The notes: generated from the sequence alone by a model not told the origin. A stretch of DNA of 64,000 bases from JBDTSW01 sp963782605 (GCA_963782605.1 CAWAKK010000001.1:310001-374000), one strand, 5' to 3'; positions 42,276 to 50,330 are shown, counted from the first letter of the stretch. Numbers and translations are program-made.

Positions 42276-42905
42276 ATGCGCTTCGTCCTGACCACACTCG
42301 TCATCGCGCTGCTTCTGGCCGGCTGCGGCGAGAAGGAGGAGTCGACCGCTCCGCCCTCGAGCTCCGGCGCGAGCTCAGGGCCCCCACCTGCGGATCAAGG
42401 TGACGAAGCAGACGAACCCGGTGATGCGAACGGCGGTGGGCAGGGAGAGCCAACTCAAAGCCCCGAGGAGCTCGCACGGCAGCGTGAGCGCCAGGCCGAG
42501 CGCGTGGTCCGCTCCTACATGAACGCGCTTGACGCCCGCGACGGGGCCGCCGTGTGCCGGCTGCTGGCGCCGGGCGTAGAGGACGAGCTGAAGCTGCCGC
42601 GCGAGCGCTCGGACTGCGCGAGCTCGCTCGACGCCTCGATCGGCTACCGCGATCCCCGCGGATTGCCGCAGTTCGAGGGCGTCTCGATCGCCGGAATCGC
42701 CGGTGTCAAGGCAAGCGCCCGCGAGGCCCGCGTCACGGCGACGGTCGTCACCAGCTTCGGCGATCGAGCGGAGCCATCGATCGAGGACGACGTCATCTAC
42801 CTGATCCGGCGCGGCGGCGAGTACGTCGTCGCCCAGCCGAGTGCAGCGCTTTACCGCGCGATCGGCGCAGAGCCACCCCTCCGCTCGATCGTTCCTCCGA
42901 GCTGA
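42276..42905 (+). CDS. lipoprotein with NTF2/DUF4878-like domain
   Basis: The 209-residue product starts at ATG 42276 with a lipoprotein signal (RFVLTTLVIALLLAGC, lipidated Cys17). An acidic, Ser/Pro/Gly-rich linker follows to about residue 70. The C-terminal domain (AERVVRSYMNALDARDGAAVCRLL onward, about 80-200) has the cone-like NTF2 pattern seen in many actinobacterial lipoproteins of unknown role. Cys residues in AVCRLL and RSDCASS could form a disulfide. It is convergent with the mau-like cluster, stopping 15 bases from it. Confidence 0.8.
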   Translation: MRFVLTTLVIALLLAGCGEKEESTAPPSSSGASSGPPPADQGDEADEPGDANGGGQGEPTQSPEELARQRERQAERVVRSYMNALDARDGAAVCRLLAPGVEDELKLPRERSDCASSLDASIGYRDPRGLPQFEGVSIAGIAGVKASAREARVTATVVTSFGDRAEPSIEDDVIYLIRRGGEYVVAQPSAALYRAIGAEPPLRSIVPPS

Positions 42906-42920
42906 GCGCTGCCCAGCGGA

Positions 42921-44333
42921 TCAGCGGCCGACGGAGATGATCCGATCGAATCCGCCGCGGATGACCGTCGCCCAGGCGCGCTTGGGGCCGAGCGCCGTCG
43001 ACCACAGCGTGCCGCCCTTGCGCCCGCGAGCAAACAACGTGCGGCCGGCCCCTCCTCCTCCCAGGCGTTTCAGCATGAGCCTCTGGCGATCGCCGACTCG
43101 AACGTAGAGAAGATGATGCTCGGAGAGGCTGGCGGAATGGAGCCAGTCGAACTTCGACGAGACCACCCGGCCGCCATTTCCCTTCTTCAGAGCCTTCCGC
43201 ACGATGGAGTTCCTGCCCTTCGAGGAGACCGAGTAGGCGATATGGCGCTCGGTGATGCTCGGCATCCCGAGCCGCTCCCCTCGCCCTGCACGCTTGACGC
43301 GCCTTTCGTTGTCCGGCGATTGCAGGTCGGCGATCTTGCGCGCCCTGATCTCGTCGCGGCCGCGCAGCTTGGCGCGCCAGGCAACCCACCGCCCGTTGAT
43401 GGCGATGGCGTTGACGTGCGAAGCGGTCAGGTCGGCGAGCGGCTGGTAGGTGTCGGCGTCGAGGACGCGAATGCCGCCGCCGGCGCGCACCGCAACGTAA
43501 GGTCCACCGATTGCCGGGTCCTTGCCGGGCAGCACATGGCGATGCCCTGCCCGTCGCACGTAGCCGGTCCGGTCAGGATCCTGATAGGCGAGACCTTGGC
43601 CATAGCCGGGGTCGGCGCCGTGCCAGACCGCGACCCTCTCGGCGGCCGCGTTGCTGGAACCCACCAGTGCCGCGGCGGCGATTGCCAGAACCGCGGCATC
43701 GCCCAGCCGAAGGCCGCGGTAGATGCCAGGGCGATCCGCCATGAGCTGGGTGACGCGCGCGCCGGCATCGGATGCTGCCAGTGGCGCCAGGCAGACGATC
43801 GGCAGGGCGCGGCCAACTCCGAAGGCAGTACCGATCAGGGCGCCGGTCGCGGGCTCGCCCACGGCGAAGGACACCGCGGCGATCGCCCACACCCCGAAGG
43901 TGAGGACGAAGGTGGTGAAGCCCAGCCCGAGCAGGCCGCCGTAGAGCGCCGCGGCCACGGGCATCGGCATCACCCGCCGCCAGTGCTCGGGGAGCTGGCG
44001 ACGTATCTGCGGCACGATCGGCGTGCCAGCCGCCTCGAGCCCGGCGGCGCCAACCGCAATCAGGGCCGCGGCGACGTACGCGACGCGCGCGTCGGCGCCC
44101 AGCAGGAGCGAGCCGAGGGCCGCGAGCCCGCCGAAGGTCACAAGTCCCCCGACGATGGCGCCAGGCAGGAACGTGGCGCACGCCCCAAGGGTTGTCCTTC
44201 GCCCGCCCGTATGGCCGGTCGGCCCGATCGTCTCCACCATCGAGAAGCCGCATGGCGACCAGGTGCCCGTGAAACCCACGAGCAGCGCTGCTGCGATCAG
44301 GATCAGCTCCAGGGGCCCGAGCTCCATCAGCAC
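42921..44333 (-). CDS. MauF/CcdA-like membrane protein fused to a TolB-type beta-propeller
   Basis: The 470-residue protein has an N-terminal membrane domain (about 1-220, six helices) with GFTGTWSPCGFSMVETIG (Cys28) and a second Cys52 in LGACATFLPGAIVGG, matching MauF, the CcdA-related membrane protein of methylamine dehydrogenase assembly. Such proteins pass electrons or thiols across the membrane. The C-terminal 240 residues form WD/TolB-like repeats (for example DADTYQPLADLTASHVNAIA, GRWVAWRAKL), a soluble propeller that standard MauF lacks. Its start overlaps the MauA-like gene by 7 bases. No MauB, MauG or cytochrome gene is near. Confidence 0.75.
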   Translation of the reverse strand: MLMELGPLELILIAAALLVGFTGTWSPCGFSMVETIGPTGHTGGRRTTLGACATFLPGAIVGGLVTFGGLAALGSLLLGADARVAYVAAALIAVGAAGLEAAGTPIVPQIRRQLPEHWRRVMPMPVAAALYGGLLGLGFTTFVLTFGVWAIAAVSFAVGEPATGALIGTAFGVGRALPIVCLAPLAASDAGARVTQLMADRPGIYRGLRLGDAAVLAIAAAALVGSSNAAAERVAVWHGADPGYGQGLAYQDPDRTGYVRRAGHRHVLPGKDPAIGGPYVAVRAGGGIRVLDADTYQPLADLTASHVNAIAINGRWVAWRAKLRGRDEIRARKIADLQSPDNERRVKRAGRGERLGMPSITERHIAYSVSSKGRNSIVRKALKKGNGGRVVSSKFDWLHSASLSEHHLLYVRVGDRQRLMLKRLGGGGAGRTLFARGRKGGTLWSTALGPKRAWATVIRGGFDRIISVGR

Positions 44334-44938
44334 GGAACCTTCGTTTGGAAGTACATGACGCAGAAGACCTTGCGGCCGCTGTAGCAGTAGCCCGTGAGCG
44401 CGGCATCGCCGTTGATGCGACGATCGGACTGGGAGCAGCAGTCCACGAGCTTGCGCACGCGCCCCCCACAGCAGCGGTACCAGCCACCGTCGACCGTGGT
44501 GTTCAGGTTGAACTTCTCAGCCGTGAGGTGCTCACAGACCTTGGTACGCGGCGCCGGCGGCAGCGGATGGCCGTCGGGATCCTCCTTCGCCTTGCCGTTA
44601 CTCGAGACCGGGACGCCGGAACCGTTGATGAGCCGGCCCAGATTGTCGACCGGCTTCCCGTCGGCGGCGCGGAGCGGGTAGCCCTTCGAGTCGATTCGTG
44701 GCGTTCCCACCGGGTGTGGGCAGGAGCCGGTGGTGAAGATGTGCCCGCAGAAATGGAAAGCATCGGCCTCGCCAGGCTTGACGGCCCGGGCGACGAGCCC
44801 GCCAGCCGTAAGCGCCGTAACGGCAGCTCCCACGCGGGCCAGGAATCCGCGGCGCGAGCTGTTCGCGACCAGCGACTCCACAACCTGCTCGACGCGAGCG
44901 GCTCCGCGGTCGGCGCCCTCTCCTGCTTCAGCGGACAC
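44327..44938 (-). CDS. Tat-exported Cys-rich protein, MauA (methylamine dehydrogenase light chain)-like
   Basis: The 203-residue protein has a twin-arginine signal (Arg29-Arg30 in SSRRGFLARVGAA followed by a hydrophobic stretch). The mature part has ten cysteines (64, 73, 135, 156, 157, 167, 168, 185, 193, 203), an even number that could form five disulfides; CCGG and DCC clusters recall MauA. True MauA makes its tryptophan tryptophylquinone from two Trp residues, but only Trp153 is present here, so that cofactor cannot form. Gene order with MauE/D- and MauF-like genes suggests that these proteins fold or oxidise it. It could carry a different modification or simply be a disulfide-rich structural or enzyme subunit. 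The function is unknown. Confidence 0.7.
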   Translation of the reverse strand: MSAEAGEGADRGAARVEQVVESLVANSSRRGFLARVGAAVTALTAGGLVARAVKPGEADAFHFCGHIFTTGSCPHPVGTPRIDSKGYPLRAADGKPVDNLGRLINGSGVPVSSNGKAKEDPDGHPLPPAPRTKVCEHLTAEKFNLNTTVDGGWYRCCGGRVRKLVDCCSQSDRRINGDAALTGYCYSGRKVFCVMYFQTKVPC

Positions 44939-45842
44939 CCGCCACCCCCGCGACCAAGCCCTCGGCTCGCCTGCGCTCGGCAGCGCCCAGCACGCTCTCG
45001 AGCTGGGCCAGGTTGTTGAAGGTCCCCTTGGCGAGCACCGTGCCGTTCAGATCGATCGCGAGCGCGTAAGGGCTGCCGGGGACCGCGAGCTCGTCCCACA
45101 CCTCGGGCTCGGACTCCTCCTCGAACGTCCTGACGGCAACGATCGGGTCCCGCGCCAAGGACTCGACCGCGGGCTCGAGCCCGCGGCAGACATGGCAGCC
45201 TGCCGACGTGAACACCGCCAGGGCGAGCTCGGCCTGCGGACCGGGCTCGAAGGCGTTCACCAGGCCCGTGCGCGATCCGAGTGGCGGCCCCTCCTCCTCG
45301 ATCTCCAGGGCCGAGCTCGGTCCCAGACGCAGGCGCAGCATGCCCACCTCGCGCGCGAGCGCCAGGGTGACTACGGTCAATGCGGCGACGGCGAGCAGGG
45401 CTGCCGCGAGGCCGAGACCGAGCCACTGGTCCGTCGAAAGCCGCTCGTCGGGAAGCAACGGTAGAGCCGCGAAGCCAACCGCGAGCAGGGCGTTGCGGGC
45501 GACCGCGGTCCAGCCCACGGTCGAGCGGGCGCCGAAGCACGCGCACGGAGCGCCCGCCCGGCCTCGGAGGATCGCGCTCACCATCGTCGTGGCGAAGAGG
45601 GCCATGAGCGCCGCCGCGAGCCAGGCGGCGGTGTCGGATCCCGCGGCGACCGCCACTCCGAGCCCAAGCTCGGTCGCCACCAAGAGGCTCCACACCAGCG
45701 CTTGCACGCGTTGCCCCGAGAACCCGAACGTGGCCAGCGCTGCGCGGCTGGTGGCCGGGCTCGCGAGCTTCGCCATCGCAGCCGCGATCAGCACCGCCCC
45801 CGCTCCGAGCCTTAGTCCCTCTGCCAGCAAAGCTGTCCGCAA
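44928..45842 (-). CDS. MauE-MauD fusion: DoxX-like membrane domain plus thioredoxin domain
   Basis: The 304-residue protein joins two maturation proteins that are usually separate. Residues 1-165 are a four- to five-helix MauE/DoxX-like membrane domain with the characteristic Cys100-x-Cys102 in GAPCACFGARS. Residues 205-295 form a thioredoxin-like domain with a CxxC active site, Cys216-His-Val-Cys219, and a cis-Pro-type VPGSP (about 252). In methylotrophs MauE and MauD help form the many disulfides of MauA. The domain would face outside. The gene overlaps the Cys-rich MauA-like gene by 11 bases, which strongly links their functions. The start codon lies 106 bases from the divergent Rossmann gene. 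Confidence 0.82.
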   Translation of the reverse strand: MRTALLAEGLRLGAGAVLIAAAMAKLASPATSRAALATFGFSGQRVQALVWSLLVATELGLGVAVAAGSDTAAWLAAALMALFATTMVSAILRGRAGAPCACFGARSTVGWTAVARNALLAVGFAALPLLPDERLSTDQWLGLGLAAALLAVAALTVVTLALAREVGMLRLRLGPSSALEIEEEGPPLGSRTGLVNAFEPGPQAELALAVFTSAGCHVCRGLEPAVESLARDPIVAVRTFEEESEPEVWDELAVPGSPYALAIDLNGTVLAKGTFNNLAQLESVLGAAERRRAEGLVAGVAGVR

Positions 45843-45913
45843 GGTACCAGCGCGGCGGGCGCGGCACCGCCAGGGCCCTCGCAGCGGGCGAGAGGTGCGG
45901 CTCCACGCTATTG

Positions 45914-45930
45914 TTGACTCTTCGAGTCAA
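45914..45930. promoter_or_regulatory. inverted repeat in the mauE/D-Rossmann intergenic region
   Basis: TTGACTC (45914-45920) and GAGTCAA (45924-45930) form a perfect palindrome around TTC. It lies 18 bases before ATG 45949 and 72 bases from the divergent MauE-MauD start, so a dimeric regulator bound here could control either gene. It could also act as a short hairpin in the 5' leader. Confidence 0.5.
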
Positions 45931-45948
45931 GAAGACGAAAGAGACCAG

Positions 45949-46437
45949 ATGCCAACGATTGCGATCATCGGCGGGGGCACCGGAGGACACTTCCTAGCTG
46001 CCCGCCTGCTCGAGAAGGCCGGTGACGGCCAGCGTCTACACGTGACTCTTGTCGAGGGAAGCGGGCGGGCAGGCCAACACCTGCGCCGCATCGTGCGTGA
46101 TGCCGAGCGCACCGCCCCCGGCGCCTTCCTGACCCGCATGCGCGGCGAGGCGATCAGCATCGCCGAGCTCTCCGACGGCGCGGGGGTCCGCGTCGGCCTG
46201 CGAACGGGTCGCGTGCTCGACGTCGATCGAGCCATCCTCATCACGGGCAGCGTTGCCGCAGATGGCTTCGACCCCGACGCACTCGCCGGGCTTCGTCTGG
46301 TCTACTCCCTGATCTCGGAGGCTCCCGCCGGCGAGTTGAGTGGAGCGGCGGCCGGGCTCGCCGCCGAGCTGCTGGACGGCCTTCGGACTACGCCGGTCGA
46401 GAACCGCGAATCGGTCGCCAGCTCCTCTGCCGACTAG
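45949..46437 (+). CDS. short Rossmann-fold (FAD/NAD-binding-like) protein
   Basis: The 162-residue product begins at ATG 45949 with a dinucleotide-binding motif IAIIGGGTGGHFLAARLLEKAG. The following VTLVEGSGRAGQHLRRI is consistent with the second strand and its acidic ribose-binding residue, and ILITGSVAADGFDPDAL resembles the later nucleotide contact of FAD/NAD proteins. It is far shorter than any complete flavoprotein, so it is either a stand-alone cofactor-binding protein or a reduced remnant. The frame is open upstream to 45208, but only as a shadow of the MauE-MauD gene. The stop shares CTAG with nadA. Confidence 0.65.
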   Translation: MPTIAIIGGGTGGHFLAARLLEKAGDGQRLHVTLVEGSGRAGQHLRRIVRDAERTAPGAFLTRMRGEAISIAELSDGAGVRVGLRTGRVLDVDRAILITGSVAADGFDPDALAGLRLVYSLISEAPAGELSGAAAGLAAELLDGLRTTPVENRESVASSSAD

Positions 46438-47468
46438 CCGATCGCGACCATGCGCTCGATGGGCACTCGGGCGCGCTCGGCCAACTCGGGCGGCACCTTC
46501 ACCTCGAACTTCATCTCGCGCAGCGAGTCGCGGAGCTTCGGCAGCGTGATCATCTTCATGTACTTGCAGAAGGCCATTCGATTGGCCTCGACCAGGTTGG
46601 CGTCGGGGGCTGCCTGCTGGAGCGGGTAGAGCATGCCTGTCTCGGTCGCGACGATGAACTCGCCGTCCGGATTGGCTTCGACATGGTTCAGCATGCCCGA
46701 CGTAGAGAGCATGTGGACGCCCTCCGAAGCGATATCGCCGGACGCCACGTACTCGAGCGCTTGAGTCGAGCACCCGCACTCCGGATGGATCAGGAACTCG
46801 GCCTCCGGGTGCTCGGCGCGAACCTCGGTGATATCCGCCGGGCGGATGCCGGCGTGGACGTGGCACTCGCCGTCCCACACGTGGAAGCGCGCATAGCGCT
46901 CCGGGTCGTCCGGAAGGCCCAGCTCGCGCGCCACGAACGAGCCCAGCCACATGTCGGGGCCGAAGAGGATCTCAGTCTCGGGACCGTGATCGGACCAGAT
47001 GTGCTCGACGACCTTGACCGCGTTCGAGGAGGTGCAGCAGTAGTCCGTCTCGGCCTTCACCTCGGCTGAGGTGTTGACGTACATCACGACTACGGCGCCC
47101 GGATGCCTGGCCTTCCACTCACGCAACTGCGGGGCCGTGATCGAATCCGAGAGCGAGCAGCCTGCGTCGAGGTCGGGAATCAGCACGGCCTTCCCCGGCG
47201 AGAGCACCGAGGCCGTCTCGGCCATGAAGTGCACCCCGCAGAATGCGATCACCGCGGCGTCGGTCCCCGCCGCCTCGCGCGAAAGCTGGAGGGAGTCGCC
47301 AGTGAGGTCCGCCACATCCTGGATCTCGGGCACCTGGTAGTTGTGGGCGAGGATGACCGCGTCGCGCTCGGCGGCGAGTGCGCGAACCTCGTCGGACATC
47401 CGGGCGATCTCCTCGAAGGAGAGGTCGGTATGGGTGTTCGGCTGAACTGTCGGGAGCTTGACGCTCAT
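46434..47468 (-). CDS. nadA: quinolinate synthase NadA
   Basis: The 344-residue iron-sulfur enzyme condenses iminoaspartate with dihydroxyacetone phosphate to form quinolinate in NAD synthesis. The cluster region Cys are in FCGVHFMAETA (Cys77), TDYCCTSSNAVKVV and HPECGCS; AHNYQVPEIQDVADLTGDS is the substrate-binding signature. AGGAG sits 7 bases before ATG 47468, which I prefer to the upstream TTG 47483. nadC is encoded 5 kb away; I see no aspartate oxidase gene (nadB) in the window, so the iminoaspartate source is elsewhere. The stop shares CTAG with the Rossmann gene. Confidence 0.95.
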   Translation of the reverse strand: MSVKLPTVQPNTHTDLSFEEIARMSDEVRALAAERDAVILAHNYQVPEIQDVADLTGDSLQLSREAAGTDAAVIAFCGVHFMAETASVLSPGKAVLIPDLDAGCSLSDSITAPQLREWKARHPGAVVVMYVNTSAEVKAETDYCCTSSNAVKVVEHIWSDHGPETEILFGPDMWLGSFVARELGLPDDPERYARFHVWDGECHVHAGIRPADITEVRAEHPEAEFLIHPECGCSTQALEYVASGDIASEGVHMLSTSGMLNHVEANPDGEFIVATETGMLYPLQQAAPDANLVEANRMAFCKYMKMITLPKLRDSLREMKFEVKVPPELAERARVPIERMVAIG

Positions 47469-47568
47469 GACGCTCCTCACCAAATCCGCTTATGTTCGCC
47501 GGCCCGTGCCGGCCCCATGGCCGGTCTCAAACCGAGGCGAATGAACTGCCTACATTCTAAAGGACACG

Positions 47569-48426
47569 ATGCCTGAGCTGCCGGAGGTTGAAATTGCCGT
47601 GCGCCGCCTCGGCTCCGCGCTCGAGGGCGCCGAGGTCGAGTCGGCGATGGCGCCCGGCATGGTGGCACTCAAGAGCATCGATCCGCCGCTGCGGGCGCTT
47701 ACGGGCATGACCGTGGAGGGAACGCGCCGGGTGGGCAAGATGCCGGTGATTCGCTTCGCCGGAGGCGATGAGCCGTTGGAGCTCCTGGTGCACCTGATGT
47801 CCGCGGGCCGCCTGCAGGTCTTCGAGAAGAAGGCCTCGATGAAGGATCGCGCATCCCGGGTGCTGATCCGCCTCACTGACGGGCGCGAGCTGCGCCTGCG
47901 CGAGTTCGGGACCAAGCAACGAGCATGGGCCAAGCTCTTGCGCGACGGGGAGGTCGAGAGCGATGAGATGGTCGCAACCCTGGGGCCCGAGGCCTGGCCG
48001 TCGCCGCCCCTGCCCGAGCTCGCGGCAGCCGTGGATCAATCGCGAGGCCTTCACCCGCTCCTGCGCGACCAGCGCGCGATCGCCGGCATCGGCCGCAGCT
48101 GGGTCGACGAGATTCTGTGGGAGGCGCGGCTCGCACCGTTCAAGAAGGGCTCCGAGCTGAGCGATGAGGAGGTTGGATGGCTGTACGACGGGCTGGCTGT
48201 GCTCGGCGGCGCAATCGACCACTACGAGGAGGTTGTGGGCGATGAGGTCCCCAACAAGATGCCGATGCCGCTCAAGGTCCACAGGCGCGAGGGAGAGCCA
48301 TGTCCGCGCTGCGGCACAACGATCGAAGCCGTCTTCTTCTCGGAGCACCAGATGAACTACTGCCCTACCGAGCAGACCGACGGCAAGATCTACAAGGACC
48401 GCCGCCTCTCGCGGCTGCTGAAGTAG
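47569..48426 (+). CDS. Fpg/Nei family DNA glycosylase with atypical zinc finger
   Basis: The 285-residue protein begins with the invariant MPELPE (catalytic Pro2 and Glu3) and has Lys57 in VGKMPV, as in Fpg. The helix-two-turn-helix is around GIGRSWVDEILWEARLAPF. The C-terminal zinc finger keeps Cys245-x2-Cys248 and Cys265, but the fourth position is Glu268 (YCPTEQT) instead of Cys, and the usual DNA-contact Arg before it is missing. This variant is known in an actinobacterial Fpg-like subfamily as far as I recall. It should remove damaged bases, but specificity may differ from 8-oxoguanine. It is divergent from nadA. Confidence 0.9.
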   Translation: MPELPEVEIAVRRLGSALEGAEVESAMAPGMVALKSIDPPLRALTGMTVEGTRRVGKMPVIRFAGGDEPLELLVHLMSAGRLQVFEKKASMKDRASRVLIRLTDGRELRLREFGTKQRAWAKLLRDGEVESDEMVATLGPEAWPSPPLPELAAAVDQSRGLHPLLRDQRAIAGIGRSWVDEILWEARLAPFKKGSELSDEEVGWLYDGLAVLGGAIDHYEEVVGDEVPNKMPMPLKVHRREGEPCPRCGTTIEAVFFSEHQMNYCPTEQTDGKIYKDRRLSRLLK

Positions 48427-48438
48427 CGCCAGGCCCGC

Positions 48439-48903
48439 TCAGGTCTCGCCGTCGAAGTAGTCGACGTTGCTCGAGCGGCGGACCATCACCTTCTCGTCCC
48501 TGCTGACCCAGAGGCCGACCTTGTCGCTGTCGGGATAGGTCGTCGCCGCCGGGTGGAGGACGGGTGACCACATGAGCACGCGCGCCGTTTCCTCGCCGTC
48601 GTTTTGAATTCGATGCGCCCCCTCGGGGCCGGTCGTGAAGAAGACAAGGTCCCACGGCTCGAGCTCGTGGGTCCCTTCGGGATCGCGCAAGGTCGGCCGG
48701 CCCTCGAGGACGAGGAGCCACTCCTCCTCCACGTGCTCGTAGTGGTAGGGGCATACCGCCTGACCCGGTGGTAGCTCGTAAACGCTGGTCCCCGTGACCT
48801 TTGCTCCGAGCGAGGGCCCGGGCCGCGCCATCCCTGCCCGGAAGCCCGCGGGGTCGTCGGAGTCGTACTCGAACGACGGGTTCGCGATGTTGATGCGCTT
48901 CAT
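48439..48903 (-). CDS. cupin domain protein
   Basis: From ATG 48903 the product is 154 residues with one cupin barrel. Metal ligands follow the two cupin motifs: CPYHYEHVEEEWLLVLEG (His, His, Glu) and PEGAHRIQNDGEETARVLMW (His). Such small cupins are dioxygenases, isomerases or sensor proteins; the substrate is unknown. It is convergent with the Fpg-like gene (12-base gap) and divergent from the FHA gene. An alternative GTG start lies three codons upstream. Confidence 0.87.
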   Translation of the reverse strand: MKRINIANPSFEYDSDDPAGFRAGMARPGPSLGAKVTGTSVYELPPGQAVCPYHYEHVEEEWLLVLEGRPTLRDPEGTHELEPWDLVFFTTGPEGAHRIQNDGEETARVLMWSPVLHPAATTYPDSDKVGLWVSRDEKVMVRRSSNVDYFDGET

Positions 48904-48975
48904 GGGCGACACTCTAAGCCGAGGGCCGTTCTAACCCCTGGACGACCGCCCCGGCTCCCGTAGGCTCGGACAAGG

Positions 48976-49656
48976 ATGCGCCGCGACGACGTCCCAGCCG
49001 AAACCGCGCCTGAGCTTCAGGATCGGCTCGCCGCGCAGCGGGTCGGCGCCCCATTCATACTTCACCGGGACGGCACGGGCACCCAGGTCATCACGACGCT
49101 CGAGCCCGACCGCCCCCGTCTGGCAGTCGGCCGAGGCCAGGAGGCGGATGTCTGCCTTGACTTCGACGCCGAGGTCTCGGGACTCCACGCCGAGCTCGAG
49201 CGAAGCGGCGGAGAGTGGCTCGTCGTTGACGACGGGTTGTCCAGGAACGGAACGTTCGTCAACGGCGAGCGGGTGGTCGCCCGTAGGCGGCTTCGCGATG
49301 GCGACGCGCTTCGCTTCGGCTCGACGCTGGTGGTCTTCTGGGCATCGGGGGAGGAGACGGAGGAGACCGCAAGAGCGAGCGACCTGCCGCAAGCCAGCTC
49401 GGTCACAGATACGCAAAAGCGAGTCTTGATCGCCCTCTGCAAGCCGTTTCGCGAGGGCAGCGAGTTCGCCACCCCCGCAACCAATCGCGAGATCGCTGAC
49501 GAGGTGTTCCTGAGTGTTGACGCTGTGAAAGCCCACCTGCGAGCCCTGTTCGAGCGCTTCGAAGTGGGCGAGCTGCCTCAGAACCAAAAGCGCATCCGCC
49601 TCGCTGAGATCGCGATGCGAAGCGGCGTGATCGCGCCTCGCGACCTCTCCTCCTAG
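48976..49656 (+). CDS. FHA domain protein with C-terminal helix-turn-helix
   Basis: The 226-residue protein has a forkhead-associated domain (about 45-120) with the phosphothreonine-binding signature residues: LAVGRGQEADVCLD, SGLHAELER and GLSRNGTFVNGERV. The C-terminal 80 residues have a helix-turn-helix reminiscent of LuxR-type regulators (TNREIADEVFLSVDAVKAHLRALF). It could therefore read a phosphorylation signal and bind DNA. A Ser/Thr kinase gene lies 0.7 kb further along, the natural candidate for the writer of that signal. It is plus-stranded and followed by the secreted RTX-type gene. Confidence 0.85.
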   Translation: MRRDDVPAETAPELQDRLAAQRVGAPFILHRDGTGTQVITTLEPDRPRLAVGRGQEADVCLDFDAEVSGLHAELERSGGEWLVVDDGLSRNGTFVNGERVVARRRLRDGDALRFGSTLVVFWASGEETEETARASDLPQASSVTDTQKRVLIALCKPFREGSEFATPATNREIADEVFLSVDAVKAHLRALFERFEVGELPQNQKRIRLAEIAMRSGVIAPRDLSS

Positions 49657-49745
49657 CGACCGTACGGGCGCGGCGCCGCTCAGGTGTGGTGGATCTAGCC
49701 CTTAGGTGGCTGGACCAGCCGCTCCAACGGCGCGACGCTCCAGGC

Positions 49746-50327
49746 ATGACTACGCAGCGAATCTCCATAGCGTTTCTGCCGATCACGCTCGCGCTGGCGG
49801 TGGGCCTGGCCACGTTGGCCTCCCCGGGTACGGCCTCGAGCGGACAGCGATGCTTCGGCAAAGCGGTGACCATCCGTGGATCGTCGGGCGGCGACCGCAT
49901 CGACGCGACCAATGGCGACGACGTGATCTATGCCGGCAGGGGCGACGACGTGGTCCAGGGCCGCAAGGGAGCGGACCGCGTCTGCGGCGGGCCGGGCGAC
50001 GACGAGCTTCATGGCGGCGAAGGCCGCAAGGACTGGATCACCGGCGAGGCCGGCCGAGACTTCCTCGACGGCCGGCGCGGGTTCGACCGCGACGAGATGC
50101 TCGGCGGCCCTGGCCGGGACCGGTTGCTCGGCGGCAACAACCTTCGGGGCGGCGCCGGCAATGACGACCTCGAGGTCATCTCTTACGCGGGTGATCTGCG
50201 CAGGGACACGCTCTCGGGGGGTTCCGGCGCCGACACCCTGGTCGCCGACAGCAGCGACGACCACGTCGACGGCGGCGCCGGCACGGACGCCTGCAGCGGC
50301 TCCGGGTCGCCCACGAACTGCGAGTGA
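49746..50327 (+). CDS. secreted RTX-type (hemolysin-like) calcium-binding repeat protein
   Basis: The 193-residue product from ATG 49746 has a signal peptide (to about residue 32, ASPGTASS) and a body of Gly/Asp-rich nonapeptide repeats (GGDRIDATNGDDVI, GRGDDVVQG, GGPGDDELHGGEG, GGAGNDDLE and others), which form calcium-binding beta-rolls. No enzymatic module is present. Four cysteines (in RCFG, RVCGG and the terminal DACSG and TNCE) may form disulfides. The frame opens at 49686 but the first 20 residues lack signal character. Its role may be structural or adhesive at the cell surface. Confidence 0.85.
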   Translation: MTTQRISIAFLPITLALAVGLATLASPGTASSGQRCFGKAVTIRGSSGGDRIDATNGDDVIYAGRGDDVVQGRKGADRVCGGPGDDELHGGEGRKDWITGEAGRDFLDGRRGFDRDEMLGGPGRDRLLGGNNLRGGAGNDDLEVISYAGDLRRDTLSGGSGADTLVADSSDDHVDGGAGTDACSGSGSPTNCE

Positions 50328-50330
50328 GCT

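Noticed and set aside
44327..44938. Calling the Cys-rich protein a true methylamine dehydrogenase light chain
   Set aside because: Only one Trp is present in the mature protein and no heavy chain gene is near, so TTQ and methylamine oxidation are not supported.
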